The notes: generated by a model not told the origin, from the sequence alone. 64,000 bases of DNA from SHZI01 sp963698405 (GCA_963698405.1 CAVOQT010000001.1:158038-222037); one strand, 5' to 3'; positions 1-8,734 are shown, counted from the stretch's first letter. Numbers and translations are program-made.

Positions 1-316
1 AACGCGTGGCGACTGGGGCGGGCAGATAGCTCAGGCTGAAACGTTCGGGCGGATGCTCGACCGGTTGCGGCAGCGGGTGCAGTTCAACCCGGTCATCGCG
101 CCAGGCGCGGGTCCGGTAGCGCAGGAAAACCGGTGACTTGCAGGCCGAGCACTGCAGGACTATGCCGATCTGCGCTGGTCGCTCGCTTTTCAGCCGACTG
201 AAGGGCGGGAAGGCAGTGACGCTCATCGGTACCACGGCCGCACACTGCGGACACTCCATGGCATTGATGCCGCCGCTGCGTTCGAAGCGATTTTCTGCGG
301 TGATACAGGCGGTCAT
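1..316 (-). CDS. Zinc-ribbon hypothetical protein, 3' part outside window
   Basis: The reading frame starts at an ATG (316-314), preceded on the minus strand by GGAG, and stays open to the window edge, so about 105 N-terminal codons are seen. Two CxxC pairs (Cys22/Cys25 in ECPQC, Cys56/Cys59 in CSAC) spaced about 30 residues apart look like a treble-clef or zinc-ribbon metal site. The remainder is hydrophilic and has no signal peptide. The layout resembles the N-terminus of some DUF4145-type proteins, but that is only an impression. It lies 22 bp downstream of ettA on the same strand, so it may be co-transcribed. An internal ATG at 259 is a second possible start. Function unknown. Confidence 0.55.
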   Translation of the reverse strand, partial: MTACITAENRFERSGGINAMECPQCAAVVPMSVTAFPPFSRLKSERPAQIGIVLQCSACKSPVFLRYRTRAWRDDRVELHPLPQPVEHPPERFSLSYLPAPVATR

Positions 317-338
317 GTCGTGCTCCGTTGCAGAGAGC

Positions 339-2012
339 CTAGCGGGTCAGTGGCTTGAAGCGGATCCGGTGCGGGTTGGCCGCCTCGTCACCGATGCGTC
401 GACGCAGGTCAGCCGCATAGTCGGCATAGTTGCCCTGGAACCATACCACCTCGCTGTTGCCCTCGAAGGCCAGAATATGGGTGGCGATGCGATCGAGGAA
501 CCAGCGGTCGTGGGAAATCACGATGGCGCAGCCCGGGAACTCGAGCAGGCCTTCCTCGAGCGCGCGCAGGGTTTCGACGTCCAGATCGTTGGTCGGCTCG
601 TCGAGCAGCAGTACGTTGCCGCCTTCCTTCAGTACCTTGGCCAGATGCACGCGGTTGCGTTCGCCGCCAGACAGCTCGCCGATCAGTTGCTGCTGCTGCG
701 TGCCCTTGAAGTTGAAGCGTCCGCAGTAGGCGCGTGAGGGCGTCTCGTACTTGCCGATGCGGATGATGTCCTCGCCGCCGGAGATCTCGGCCCACACCGT
801 CTTCGTATCGTCCAGCGAATGGCGGGACTGATCGACCGAGGCGATCTGTACCGTTTCGCCGATCCTGATTTCGCCGCTGTCGGGCTTTTCCAGCCCGGTC
901 AGCATGCGGAACAGCGTGGTCTTGCCGGCACCGTTCGGGCCGATGATGCCGACGATCGCGCCGGGCGGAATCTGGAAGTTCAGATCTTCGATCAGCAAGC
1001 GCTCGCCGAAGGCCTTGCGCAGATGATTGACCTCGATCACCAGGTCGCCCAGACGCGGCCCGGGCGGGATATAGATTTCCTGCGTCTCCTGCCGGGTCTG
1101 GTATTCCTGCGAGACGAGTTCCTGGAAGCGGCTGAGTCGCGCCTTGCTCTTGGCTTGCCGTGCCTTGGGGTTGGCCCGTACCCATTCGAGTTCGGCCTTG
1201 ATGGCTTTCTGGCGCGCTGCCTCGCCCTTTTCCTCGCGCTGCAGGCGCTGGTCTTTCTGGTCAAGCCAGGAAGAGTAGTTGCCTTCCCAGGGGATGCCGT
1301 GTCCGCGGTCGAGTTCCAGAATCCACCCAGCCACGTTGTCCAGGAAGTAGCGGTCGTGGGTGACGGCGATGACCGTACCCGGATACTGCTCGAGAAATTT
1401 TTCCAGCCAGGCCACCGATGAGGCATCAAGATGGTTGGTGGGCTCATCGAGCAGCAGCATGTCGGGTTCGGAGAGCAGCAGCCGGCACAGCGCCACGCGC
1501 CGTCGTTCACCGCCGGACAACTGCTCGATCTTCGCATCCCAGTCGGGAACGCGCAGGGCATCGCCAGCGATTTCCAGCTTGCGCTCGATTTCCCAGCCGT
1601 TCTTCGCTTCGATGGCGTCCTGCAGTTTGGCTTGCTCTTCGAGCAGCTTGTTCATCTCGTCATCGTCGAGCGGTTCGGCAAACCTTTCGCTGATGTCGTT
1701 GTAGCGCTTGACCAGCATCATCATCTCGCCGAGGCCTTCCTCGACGACCTGCCGTACCGTTCGGCCGGCAGGCAGATCCGGCTCCTGCTGCAGGAAGCCG
1801 ATGCGGATGCCGGGTTGTGGCCGGGCCTCGCCCTCGAATTCCTTGTCGACGCCGGCCATGATCCGCAGCAGTGTGGACTTGCCCGAGCCGTTCAGGCCGA
1901 GCACGCCGATCTTGGCGCCCGGGTAGAAGCTGAGTGAGATGTCTTTAAGGATGAAGCGCTTGGGTGGAATGATCTTGGCCACCCGGTTCATCGTGTAAAC
2001 GTATTGCGCCAC
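339..2012 (-). CDS. ettA: Energy-dependent translational throttle protein EttA (ABC-F ATPase)
   Basis: This cytoplasmic ABC-F ATPase binds the ribosomal E site and gates the first elongation steps according to the ATP/ADP ratio. The protein has 557 residues (family about 555). It has two ABC domains with no membrane segments. Walker A motifs are GLNGSGKST near residue 40 and GPNGAGKTT near residue 360. The signature motifs are LSGGERRRVAL and LSGGERNRVHL, each followed by LLLDEPTN. A charged inter-domain linker lies around residues 240-310. The N-terminus MAQYVYTMNRV matches the family start. It is transcribed divergently from the deacetylase gene across an 85-bp gap. The strong match to EttA rather than Uup or YheS rests on length and the N-terminal sequence. 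Confidence 0.95.
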   Translation of the reverse strand: MAQYVYTMNRVAKIIPPKRFILKDISLSFYPGAKIGVLGLNGSGKSTLLRIMAGVDKEFEGEARPQPGIRIGFLQQEPDLPAGRTVRQVVEEGLGEMMMLVKRYNDISERFAEPLDDDEMNKLLEEQAKLQDAIEAKNGWEIERKLEIAGDALRVPDWDAKIEQLSGGERRRVALCRLLLSEPDMLLLDEPTNHLDASSVAWLEKFLEQYPGTVIAVTHDRYFLDNVAGWILELDRGHGIPWEGNYSSWLDQKDQRLQREEKGEAARQKAIKAELEWVRANPKARQAKSKARLSRFQELVSQEYQTRQETQEIYIPPGPRLGDLVIEVNHLRKAFGERLLIEDLNFQIPPGAIVGIIGPNGAGKTTLFRMLTGLEKPDSGEIRIGETVQIASVDQSRHSLDDTKTVWAEISGGEDIIRIGKYETPSRAYCGRFNFKGTQQQQLIGELSGGERNRVHLAKVLKEGGNVLLLDEPTNDLDVETLRALEEGLLEFPGCAIVISHDRWFLDRIATHILAFEGNSEVVWFQGNYADYAADLRRRIGDEAANPHRIRFKPLTR

Positions 2013-2084
2013 TGGACCTGCCCGCTTGACTGCTGTGAGGGAAAAGTCGCGCGATTATCCGGCAAGCGTCCGGCCTTGCAAAGT

Positions 2085-2090
2085 TATAAT
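2085..2090 (+). promoter_or_regulatory. Consensus -10 box of the HDAC-family gene
   Basis: A perfect TATAAT lies 7 bp before the ATG at 2098. A transcript starting the usual distance downstream would begin at or next to the start codon, so the mRNA may be leaderless. No good -35 box is seen at 16-18 bp, and no Shine-Dalgarno precedes the ATG. Confidence 0.45.
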
Positions 2091-2097
2091 CCCGCGC

Positions 2098-3066
2098 ATG
2101 GCAGACAGTCGCAATGCCGTGCTGGTGCTGAAGGGCGCCAACATCGCCGCCTATGGCTTCGGTGATGGGCATCCTTTCGGGCCGGACCGGCACGCTGCCT
2201 TTCATGAGGAACTTGCCGGCCGCCGGTTAGGCAGCGCAATCCGGCTGGCGATGGCTGCCGAGGCCACCCACGCCGAGTTGACTGCCTTTCACACCCCGGG
2301 CCATGTGGCGCGCGTGGAGGCGCTGTGCCGTGAGGGCACCGGCTGGCTGGATGGCGGAGATACACCGGCGCAGCGCGGGCTGGATGCAGCGGCGGCAGCC
2401 GTGGTCGGCGCATCGGTCTTTGCGATGGAAGCCATCATGGCCGGACAGGCGCGGCGCGCATTCGTGCCGATCGCCGGCCTGCATCATGCCGGCCGCGACA
2501 ATGCCGCCGGTTTCTGTGTCTACAACGATTGTGGTGTGGTGATCGAACTGTTGCGCAGCCGGCATGGCCTTGGCCGGATCGCCTATGTCGATATCGATGC
2601 CCATCATGGCGATGGTGTTTACTACGCCTTCGACACCGATCCGCAGGTCTGTTTTGCCGATATCCATGAGGATGGCCGTTTTCTGTACCCCGGCACCGGG
2701 GCAGCAGATGAAACCGGTCGCGGTGAGGCTGCAGGCACCAAGCTCAACATCCCGCTGGCGCCGGGTGCCGGCGACGAGGAGTTCCGCCGTGCCTGGGAGC
2801 GCGTCGAAGCGCACGTTGCGGAGTTCCGGCCGGAATTCATCGTTTTTCAGTGCGGGGCCGATAGCCTGGCGGGTGATCCCATCACCCATCTGCGTTATTC
2901 ACCGGCGGCGCACGGCTATGCCGCTGCGCGTCTGTGTGCACTGGCCGATCGATATTGCGAAGGACGGCTGCTGGGTACTGGTGGCGGTGGATACAACCGG
3001 CGCAATCTTGCTGAAGCGTGGACTGCGGTAGTCGCTGCCTTCGTTGCGGCCAGTCAGCCAGCCTGA
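2098..3066 (+). CDS. Histone deacetylase superfamily protein (AcuC/HDAC-like amidohydrolase)
   Basis: A zinc-dependent deacetylase of the arginase/HDAC fold, 322 residues, presumably cytoplasmic. The active site is intact: His129-His130 in LHHAGRDNA, zinc ligands Asp167 and His169 in DIDAHHGDG, Asp255 in QCGADS, and the catalytic tyrosine at 299 in GGGGYN. An open frame continues upstream to 2026, but the conserved region and the -10 box place the start at MADSRNA (2098). Bacterial members act on acetylated proteins, acetylpolyamines or small amides. The substrate cannot be told from sequence and no acetyltransferase gene is nearby. It stands alone between ettA (divergent) and glyA. Confidence 0.88.
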   Translation: MADSRNAVLVLKGANIAAYGFGDGHPFGPDRHAAFHEELAGRRLGSAIRLAMAAEATHAELTAFHTPGHVARVEALCREGTGWLDGGDTPAQRGLDAAAAAVVGASVFAMEAIMAGQARRAFVPIAGLHHAGRDNAAGFCVYNDCGVVIELLRSRHGLGRIAYVDIDAHHGDGVYYAFDTDPQVCFADIHEDGRFLYPGTGAADETGRGEAAGTKLNIPLAPGAGDEEFRRAWERVEAHVAEFRPEFIVFQCGADSLAGDPITHLRYSPAAHGYAAARLCALADRYCEGRLLGTGGGGYNRRNLAEAWTAVVAAFVAASQPA

Positions 3067-3113
3067 GCGGGATTGTTTCTGCCCCTGATGGCCGCCGGAG
3101 CGGAGGCCTCGGG

Positions 3114-3119
3114 TAGAAT
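3114..3119 (+). promoter_or_regulatory. -10 box upstream of glyA
   Basis: TAGAAT lies 30 bp before the glyA start and is followed by a GC-rich stretch, then GGAGG as ribosome binding site. No convincing -35 hexamer is visible. The same TAGAAT type of -10 precedes efp (23772-23777). Confidence 0.35.
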
Positions 3120-3149
3120 GACCCGCTTTTCCAGTGGAGGCCACCCAGA

Positions 3150-4403
3150 ATGTTCAGGCGGGATTGCACGATTGCCGGGTTTGACCCTGAGCTTGCCCGG
3201 GCCATCGAGAGTGAGCGTGGCCGGCAGGAAGACCATATCGAGCTGATCGCTTCGGAAAACTATGCCAGCCCGCGCGTACTCGAGGCGCAGGGCTCGGTGC
3301 TGACCAACAAGTACGCCGAGGGTTATCCGGGCAAGCGTTACTACGGCGGCTGTCAGTATGTGGATATTGCCGAGACTCTGGCTATCGATCGGGCGAAGCA
3401 GCTGTTTTCTGCGGCATATGCCAATGTTCAGCCGCATTCCGGATCGCAGGCCAATGCTGCGGTCTATCTGGCCCTGCTGCAGCCGGGTGATACGGTCCTC
3501 GGCATGAGCCTGGCGCATGGCGGGCATCTGACGCACGGCTCGCCGGTGAACTTCTCCGGGCGCCTGTTCAATATCGTTTCCTATGGTGTGGATGCCACCA
3601 CCGGGCTCATCGATTATGACCAGCTCGAAAGCCTGGCGCGCGAGCACAAGCCACGCATGATCATCGCCGGCTTTTCCGCCTATTCGCGGGTCATCGACTG
3701 GCAGAAGTTTCGTGTCATCGCCGACAGCATCGGGGCATACCTGTTTGTCGATATGGCGCATGTGGCGGGGCTGGTGGCTGCGGGTGAGTATCCGAATCCG
3801 GTCTCCATTGCCGATGTGACGACCACCACCACCCACAAGACGCTGCGTGGTCCACGCGGTGGCTTGATCCTGGCGCGGGAGAATGAGGAGGTCGCCAAGA
3901 AGCTCAATTCGCTGGTGTTCCCCGGTACCCAGGGTGGTCCGCTGATGCATGTGATCGCGGCCAAGGCGGTGGCCTTTCTGGAGGCGCTGCAGCCGGAGTT
4001 CAAGACCTATCAGCGCGAGGTCAAGAGCAATGCACAGCTGATGGCACGCTGCCTGACTGAGCGCGGCTACAGGATCGTTTCGGGTGGTACCGAGAATCAC
4101 ATGTTTCTGCTCGATCTGATCGACAAGGGCATCACCGGCAAGGATGCTGATGCCGCACTCGACCGGGCCAATATCACGGTCAACAAGAATGCGGTGCCGA
4201 ACGATCCGCGCTCGCCCTTCGTGACCAGCGGGCTGCGCATGGGTACGCCGGCTGTCACTACGCGCGGCTTCAAGGCGCCCGAGATCGAGCAGCTCAGCGG
4301 CTGGATCGCCGATATTCTCGACAACCTGCAGGACGAGGCGCGTTCAGCGGAGATTCGCGGCAAGGTCATCGAGTTGTGCGCACGCTTTCCCGTCTACCAG
4401 TAA
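3150..4403 (+). CDS. glyA: Serine hydroxymethyltransferase
   Basis: A PLP enzyme that interconverts serine plus tetrahydrofolate with glycine plus 5,10-methylene-THF. It is the main source of one-carbon units and supplies the substrate of FolD, encoded at 41 kb. It has 417 residues, the same length as the E. coli enzyme. Visible motifs include IELIASENY near residue 31, NKYAEGYPGKRYYGG near 53, and the PLP lysine at about 230 in TTTHKTLRGPRGG. The start MFRRDCTIAGFD aligns with the family N-terminus and has GGAGG upstream. It is 21 bp from nrdR and may head the nrdR-rib transcript. No glycine riboswitch is seen upstream. Confidence 0.97.
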   Translation: MFRRDCTIAGFDPELARAIESERGRQEDHIELIASENYASPRVLEAQGSVLTNKYAEGYPGKRYYGGCQYVDIAETLAIDRAKQLFSAAYANVQPHSGSQANAAVYLALLQPGDTVLGMSLAHGGHLTHGSPVNFSGRLFNIVSYGVDATTGLIDYDQLESLAREHKPRMIIAGFSAYSRVIDWQKFRVIADSIGAYLFVDMAHVAGLVAAGEYPNPVSIADVTTTTTHKTLRGPRGGLILARENEEVAKKLNSLVFPGTQGGPLMHVIAAKAVAFLEALQPEFKTYQREVKSNAQLMARCLTERGYRIVSGGTENHMFLLDLIDKGITGKDADAALDRANITVNKNAVPNDPRSPFVTSGLRMGTPAVTTRGFKAPEIEQLSGWIADILDNLQDEARSAEIRGKVIELCARFPVYQ

Positions 4404-4424
4404 GCTGAAAGAGGCAGACCGGTT

Positions 4425-4931
4425 TTGCATTGCCCGTTCTGCAGCCATCCGGAAACCAAGGTCATCGATTCGCGGCTGGCGGGCGAGGGCACACAGGTGC
4501 GCCGTCGTCGTGAATGTCTGGCCTGTGCCGAGCGGTTCTCGACCTTCGAGACGGCTGAGCTGGTCCTGCCGCGCGTGGTCAAGCGCGACGATACGCGCGA
4601 GCCTTTCGATGAGGGCAAACTGCGCAGCGGTATGGTGCGCGCGCTGGAAAAACGCCCGGTTGACAGTGAAGCGGTTGAGGCGGCCCTGGCGCGGATCACT
4701 CACCGCCTGCAGACCATGGGTGAACGTGAAATCGCCTCACGCCGCATCGGTGAGCTGGTGATGGAAGAGCTGCGTGCGCTGGATGAGGTGGCCTACGTCC
4801 GCTATGCCTCGGTCTACCGCAGCTTTCAGGACGTGGAGTCGTTTCAGGAAGAGATCCGCCGCATGCGTGAACTGGGTGACAAGGAGCGTCGGCGCGATCA
4901 GCTGCCCTTGTTGCCGGACGAATCGTCGTGA
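4425..4931 (+). CDS. nrdR: Transcriptional repressor NrdR of ribonucleotide reductase genes
   Basis: An ATP/dATP-sensing repressor of nrd genes, 168 residues. It has an N-terminal zinc ribbon (CPFC at residues 3-6 and CLAC near 34) followed by an ATP-cone domain (LPRVVKRDDTREPFDEGKL region onwards). The start is a TTG at 4425, preceded by GAAAGAGG. No ATG fits, and the protein must begin just before the first zinc-ribbon cysteine (MHCPFC). It overlaps ribD by 4 bp (GTGA), the usual nrdR-ribD coupling of gammaproteobacteria. Confidence 0.96.
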   Translation: MHCPFCSHPETKVIDSRLAGEGTQVRRRRECLACAERFSTFETAELVLPRVVKRDDTREPFDEGKLRSGMVRALEKRPVDSEAVEAALARITHRLQTMGEREIASRRIGELVMEELRALDEVAYVRYASVYRSFQDVESFQEEIRRMRELGDKERRRDQLPLLPDESS

Positions 4932-6058
4932 ACGCTGCCGAGCCAATCTGGAGCGCCGCCGACCATGGCCATATGGCGCGCGCCATGCTGCTGGCTGCGC
5001 GCGGCCTGAACGGTACGCCGCCAAATCCCCGCGTCGGCTGTGTCATCGTGCAGGGCGCGACGATTATCGGAGAAGGCTGGCATCGACAGGCCGGTGGGCC
5101 GCATGCCGAGGTGTACGCACTGCGGGCAGCCGGTGCCGATGCGCGCGGCGCGACGGCTTACGTAACGCTGGAGCCCTGCTGTCATCAGGGCCGTACGCCG
5201 CCCTGTAGCAATGCACTAATCCAGGCGGGTGTCCGGCGTGTGGTGTATGCCGCACAGGACCCCAACCCGCATGTAGCCGGCGGCGGCGGGCAGGCCCTGC
5301 GTGCAGCCGGTATCGAGGTGAGCAGCGGTTTGCTGGCCAGTGAATCGGAGCGGCTGAACGCGGGCTTTTTCCTGCGCATGCGTCACGGCCGGCCGCTCGT
5401 GCGTAGCAAGATCGCCGCCAGTCTCGACGGGCGTACGGCGCTGGCCGATGGTCGCAGTCAGTGGATCAGTGGCGAGCCGGCCCGTCTGGACGTGCAGCGC
5501 CTGCGTGCACAGAGTTCGGCCATTCTGACCGGCATCGGTACGGTGCTTGCCGATGATCCTCGGCTCAACGTGCGCGGGCTGGCGGATGAAGTAAACCGGC
5601 AGCCGCTGCGCGTAATTATGGATAGCGGATTCCGGACGCCGCCGACTGCACGTCTGCTGTCAGTGCCTGGCGAGGTGGTGATTTTCGGTGCTGGCATTGC
5701 GGATAGAAAAGCTGCGCTGGAAGCGCGCGGTGCATGCGTGGAATTGCTGCCTTGCCCGGATGGCCGGGTGAGCCCGATAGCGGTACTTCAGCGTCTGGCG
5801 GAGCTGCAGATCAACGAGGTGCTGGTGGAGGCAGGGCCGGTACTCAACGGTGCGCTGCTGGCAGCCGGTCTGGTAGATGAGTTGATCGTTTATCAGGCCG
5901 CACATGTGCTGGGCTCGGCTGCGCGCGGCATGTTCGAGCTTCCGCCGCTGCCGGATATGAGTGCACGACCCGGCTTTGAGTTGCTGGAGGTGCGCCGCGT
6001 AGGCGCTGATCTGCGTCTGCGCTACAAGCCGGTCATTACAAGCGGGAGGCTGGACTGA
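4928..6058 (+). CDS. ribD: Bifunctional riboflavin deaminase/reductase RibD
   Basis: Catalyses the second and third steps of riboflavin synthesis: deamination of the pyrimidine intermediate by the N-terminal domain, then NADPH-dependent ribose-chain reduction by the C-terminal domain. The protein has 376 residues. The deaminase zinc site is HAE (PHAEVYAL, about residue 58) with EPCCHQGRTPPC near residue 80. The reductase domain runs from about residue 150 (SKIAASLDGRTAL). The start codon is GTG, overlapping the nrdR stop. The stop overlaps the ribE ATG (TGATG), so translation is coupled throughout. Confidence 0.96.
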   Translation: MNAAEPIWSAADHGHMARAMLLAARGLNGTPPNPRVGCVIVQGATIIGEGWHRQAGGPHAEVYALRAAGADARGATAYVTLEPCCHQGRTPPCSNALIQAGVRRVVYAAQDPNPHVAGGGGQALRAAGIEVSSGLLASESERLNAGFFLRMRHGRPLVRSKIAASLDGRTALADGRSQWISGEPARLDVQRLRAQSSAILTGIGTVLADDPRLNVRGLADEVNRQPLRVIMDSGFRTPPTARLLSVPGEVVIFGAGIADRKAALEARGACVELLPCPDGRVSPIAVLQRLAELQINEVLVEAGPVLNGALLAAGLVDELIVYQAAHVLGSAARGMFELPPLPDMSARPGFELLEVRRVGADLRLRYKPVITSGRLD

Positions 6059-6651
6059 TGTTTACCGGAATCGTGCAGGCAGTGGGTCAGGTCGTGACGA
6101 CCGCAGCGACCTCATCCGGCCGTCGCTGCGAGTTCGCCCTGGGTGCGCTGGCCGGTCGCCACTTCAATCCGGGCGACAGCATCGCGGTAAACGGTGCCTG
6201 CCTCACCGTCGTGACGCTGGAAGCTGACCGCTTCAGCGCCGATATTTCCGCCGAGACGCTGCGGGTTACGACGCTCGGTAGTCTGGTCACCGGCAGTCCG
6301 GTCAATCTGGAACCGGCGATGACGCTCAATGACCCGCTGGGCGGGCATCTGGTGACTGGCCATGTGGATGGCATCGCTGAGGTGGCCGAACTGCGCCGGG
6401 AGGGCGGTACCGCGGTCGTCCGCTTTGCCCTGCCGGAAGCCCTGCGCCGCTATGCAGCCCGCAAGGGCTCGATCTGCATCGATGGCGTCAGCCTGACGGT
6501 AAATGATGTTGCTGACGACCGTGTGCTGGTAACACTGGTGCCCCACACGCTCGGACAAACTATCATGCAGCACTATGCTGTCGGCACCCGCGTCAATATC
6601 GAGGTTGACCTGGTGGCGCGTTACGTTGAAAGACTGCTGGGAACGATATGA
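6058..6651 (+). CDS. ribE: Riboflavin synthase, alpha subunit
   Basis: Dismutates two molecules of 6,7-dimethyl-8-ribityllumazine to riboflavin and the pyrimidine precursor. It has 197 residues and two tandem lumazine-binding barrels (about residues 1-95 and 96-195). It begins with the hallmark MFTGIVQAVG, and the second repeat contains GHVDGIAEV. It overlaps ribD by 1 bp and ribBA by 4 bp (ATGA). The gene is called ribC in E. coli nomenclature. Confidence 0.96.
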   Translation: MFTGIVQAVGQVVTTAATSSGRRCEFALGALAGRHFNPGDSIAVNGACLTVVTLEADRFSADISAETLRVTTLGSLVTGSPVNLEPAMTLNDPLGGHLVTGHVDGIAEVAELRREGGTAVVRFALPEALRRYAARKGSICIDGVSLTVNDVADDRVLVTLVPHTLGQTIMQHYAVGTRVNIEVDLVARYVERLLGTI

Positions 6652-7823
6652 GTCCGATACAGAATTCAAGGCGAGGCGGGGCCGAGCGGTCAGAGAGCGG
6701 CTTCAGTCCCATTCCGGAGATCATCGACGATATCCGCCAGGGACGCATGGTGATCATCGTCGACGATGAGGACCGGGAAAACGAAGGCGATATCCTGATG
6801 GCGGCCGCCAAGGTGCGCGCCGAAGATATCAACTTCATGGCCCGCTACGGCCGTGGCCTGATCTGCCTCACCCTGACACGCGCACGCTGCCAGCAACTGC
6901 GATTGCCGCTGATGGTCGGGGATACCGATCGCGAGCACGGTACCAACTTCACCATCTCGATCGAGGCAGTGGAGGGTGTTACCACAGGTATCTCGGCACA
7001 TGACCGCGCGCGGACGGTGCGGGTTGCTGTCGGCCCCGATGCGGGGCCGGAGGATCTGCGTCAGCCTGGCCATGTGTTTCCGTTGATGGCCCAGCCGGGC
7101 GGTGTGCTGACGCGCGCCGGTCATACCGAGGCTGGCTGCGATCTGGCCCGGCTTGCCGGGCTGGAGGCGGCTGCCGTGATCGTCGAGATCCTCAATGAGG
7201 ACGGTACGATGGCGCGTCGGCCGGAGCTCGAAGCCTTTGCCAAACAGCATGGCCTGCGGATCGGCACGATTGCCGACCTGATCCGCTACCGGCTGCGGCA
7301 TGAAGAATCGGTCGAGCGTATTGCCGATCAGCAGATCGAGACCGAGTTCGGCGAGTTCCGCCTGGTCTGCTATGAGGACCATGTGACACGCAATGTGCAC
7401 CTCGTGCTGATCCGCGGTGACCTGAGCCGCCCGGAGCCGCCGCTGGTGCGTGTACATGTGCAGGACACGCTCGGTGATGTAGTCGGCGTGCAAAGCGCAG
7501 AACTCGGCTGGCCGCTGCAGGAGGCCATGCGTCAGATCGCTGCCACCGGTCACGGTGTCGTCGTGCTGCTGCGCTATGGTGAGTCGCCGCGCGAACTGAT
7601 GGCCGCCGTGAAGTCGCTGAGCCGCCCCGCTGGTACCGAGCAGTCGAAGCCGACCGGTGGAGAAGTGCTGCGCAGTTACGGAATCGGTGCGCAGATTCTG
7701 CGGGACCTGGGCGTGCATCGTATGCGTGTGCTGAGTGCACCCAAGCAGATGCATGGCCTGTCCGGATTCGGGCTGGAGGTCGTGGAGTATGTCGACACCG
7801 CCGATCGGCTGGCGGCAGACTGA
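6648..7823 (+). CDS. ribBA: 3,4-dihydroxy-2-butanone 4-phosphate synthase with degenerate GTP cyclohydrolase II-like domain
   Basis: The N-terminal half (about residues 22-225) is an intact RibB domain, with the acidic loop DDEDRENEGD and the HTEAGCDL motif. It makes the four-carbon unit for lumazine. The C-terminal half (about 230-385) has the RibA fold length but lacks the catalytic hallmarks. The zinc cysteines of RibA (a Cys near the domain start and CDCG) are replaced: the region reads VQSAELGW. The RQEGRG nucleotide loop is also absent. It is therefore probably not a working GTP cyclohydrolase II, and a separate ribA should exist elsewhere in the genome. Such RibB plus inactive RibA-like fusions are common in gammaproteobacteria. 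The first 20 residues are a non-conserved polar extension. Confidence 0.93.
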   Translation: MSPIQNSRRGGAERSESGFSPIPEIIDDIRQGRMVIIVDDEDRENEGDILMAAAKVRAEDINFMARYGRGLICLTLTRARCQQLRLPLMVGDTDREHGTNFTISIEAVEGVTTGISAHDRARTVRVAVGPDAGPEDLRQPGHVFPLMAQPGGVLTRAGHTEAGCDLARLAGLEAAAVIVEILNEDGTMARRPELEAFAKQHGLRIGTIADLIRYRLRHEESVERIADQQIETEFGEFRLVCYEDHVTRNVHLVLIRGDLSRPEPPLVRVHVQDTLGDVVGVQSAELGWPLQEAMRQIAATGHGVVVLLRYGESPRELMAAVKSLSRPAGTEQSKPTGGEVLRSYGIGAQILRDLGVHRMRVLSAPKQMHGLSGFGLEVVEYVDTADRLAAD

Positions 7824-7827
7824 GCGG

Positions 7828-8295
7828 ATGCGCATCATGGAAGGACAACTGGTGGCCAGGGACATGCGTTTTGTCATCGTCGCTGCACGCTTCAACGACC
7901 TGATCGTCAGGAATCTGGTCGATGGTGCAGTGGATACGCTCAAGCGGCATGGTGCTGCCGAGGCCGATATACACGTGGTGCGTGTGCCTGGTGCCTTCGA
8001 GCTGCCGCTGGCGGCACACCGTCTGGCCCGACTGCAGCGCTACGATGCCATCGTGGCACTTGGTGCAGTGATCCGCGGGCAGACGCCACATTTCGACTTC
8101 GTCTGTACGGAGTGTGCGGCCGGACTCAATCGCGTCAGTCTGGAGTTCGAGGTGCCGGTAGGTTTCGGTGTGCTGACCTGCGATACGGTGGATCAGGCCA
8201 TGGACCGCGCCGGTGGCAAGGGCGGCAACAAGGGTACGGATGCGGTGCTGGCTGCGCTGGAGATGGCTAATCTCCTGCGGCAGCTGGAAGGCTGA
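7828..8295 (+). CDS. ribH: 6,7-dimethyl-8-ribityllumazine synthase
   Basis: Condenses the pyrimidine intermediate with dihydroxybutanone phosphate to form lumazine, the RibE substrate. It assembles as an icosahedral or pentameric capsid. The protein has 155 residues. The start MRIMEGQLVARD aligns residue for residue with the E. coli N-terminus up to ARFN; a second ATG at 7837 is possible. Motifs include VPGAFELPLA and GAVIRGQTPHFDFV, which carries the catalytic histidine. It lies 4 bp after ribBA and 9 bp before nusB. Confidence 0.96.
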   Translation: MRIMEGQLVARDMRFVIVAARFNDLIVRNLVDGAVDTLKRHGAAEADIHVVRVPGAFELPLAAHRLARLQRYDAIVALGAVIRGQTPHFDFVCTECAAGLNRVSLEFEVPVGFGVLTCDTVDQAMDRAGGKGGNKGTDAVLAALEMANLLRQLEG

Positions 8296-8304
8296 TCGTC
8301 GCGC

Positions 8305-8721
8305 ATGGCTGCGACAGGTCGGCATGGTTCGCGTCGCTTGCTGGTACAGGCGCTGTATCAGTACCAGTTGGGTGGACACTCAGGCGTGGAAATTGCGGCG
8401 CAGTTTGCCGTGCAGCGCGATTTCAGCCTCGTCGATGTGAACTACTTCCGCCTCCTGCTCGACGAGATTCTCAGTGACACAGCGGATCTGGACCGCCTCC
8501 TGTCAGAGCAGGCTGACCGGCCGGTTGCTCAGCTCGATCCGGTCGAGCGGGGCATACTCTGGCTGGGTCTTGCCGAACTGAAACTGCATCGCGAGGTGCC
8601 GGTGAAGGTCGTCATCAACGAGGCGGTAAAACTCGCGCATGAGTTCGGTGCCCAGGACGGGCATCGTTACATCAATGCCGTCCTCGACCAGCTTGCGCCG
8701 GCGCTGCGCCCGGCCGCCTGA
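8305..8721 (+). CDS. nusB: Transcription antitermination factor NusB
   Basis: An all-alpha protein of 138 residues that binds boxA RNA with NusE (S10) during rRNA antitermination. The N-terminus carries basic residues followed by LLVQALYQYQ, as in the family. The C-terminal half contains KVVINEAVKLAHEFG and the terminal ...YINAVLDQLA helix. It sits in the conserved ribH-nusB-thiL order. Confidence 0.96.
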   Translation: MAATGRHGSRRLLVQALYQYQLGGHSGVEIAAQFAVQRDFSLVDVNYFRLLLDEILSDTADLDRLLSEQADRPVAQLDPVERGILWLGLAELKLHREVPVKVVINEAVKLAHEFGAQDGHRYINAVLDQLAPALRPAA

Positions 8722-8734
8722 CCGCACAGGTAGC

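Noticed and set aside
3067..3149. Possible glycine riboswitch before glyA
   Set aside because: The gap is only 83 bp and holds a -10 box and ribosome binding site; no tandem aptamer could fit.
3054..4100. 348-codon minus-strand frame across glyA
   Set aside because: Antisense to glyA, with no domain and no promoter or ribosome binding site.
4404..6660. FMN riboswitch for the riboflavin genes
   Set aside because: There are no intergenic gaps: nrdR, ribD, ribE and ribBA overlap each other, so no aptamer is present.
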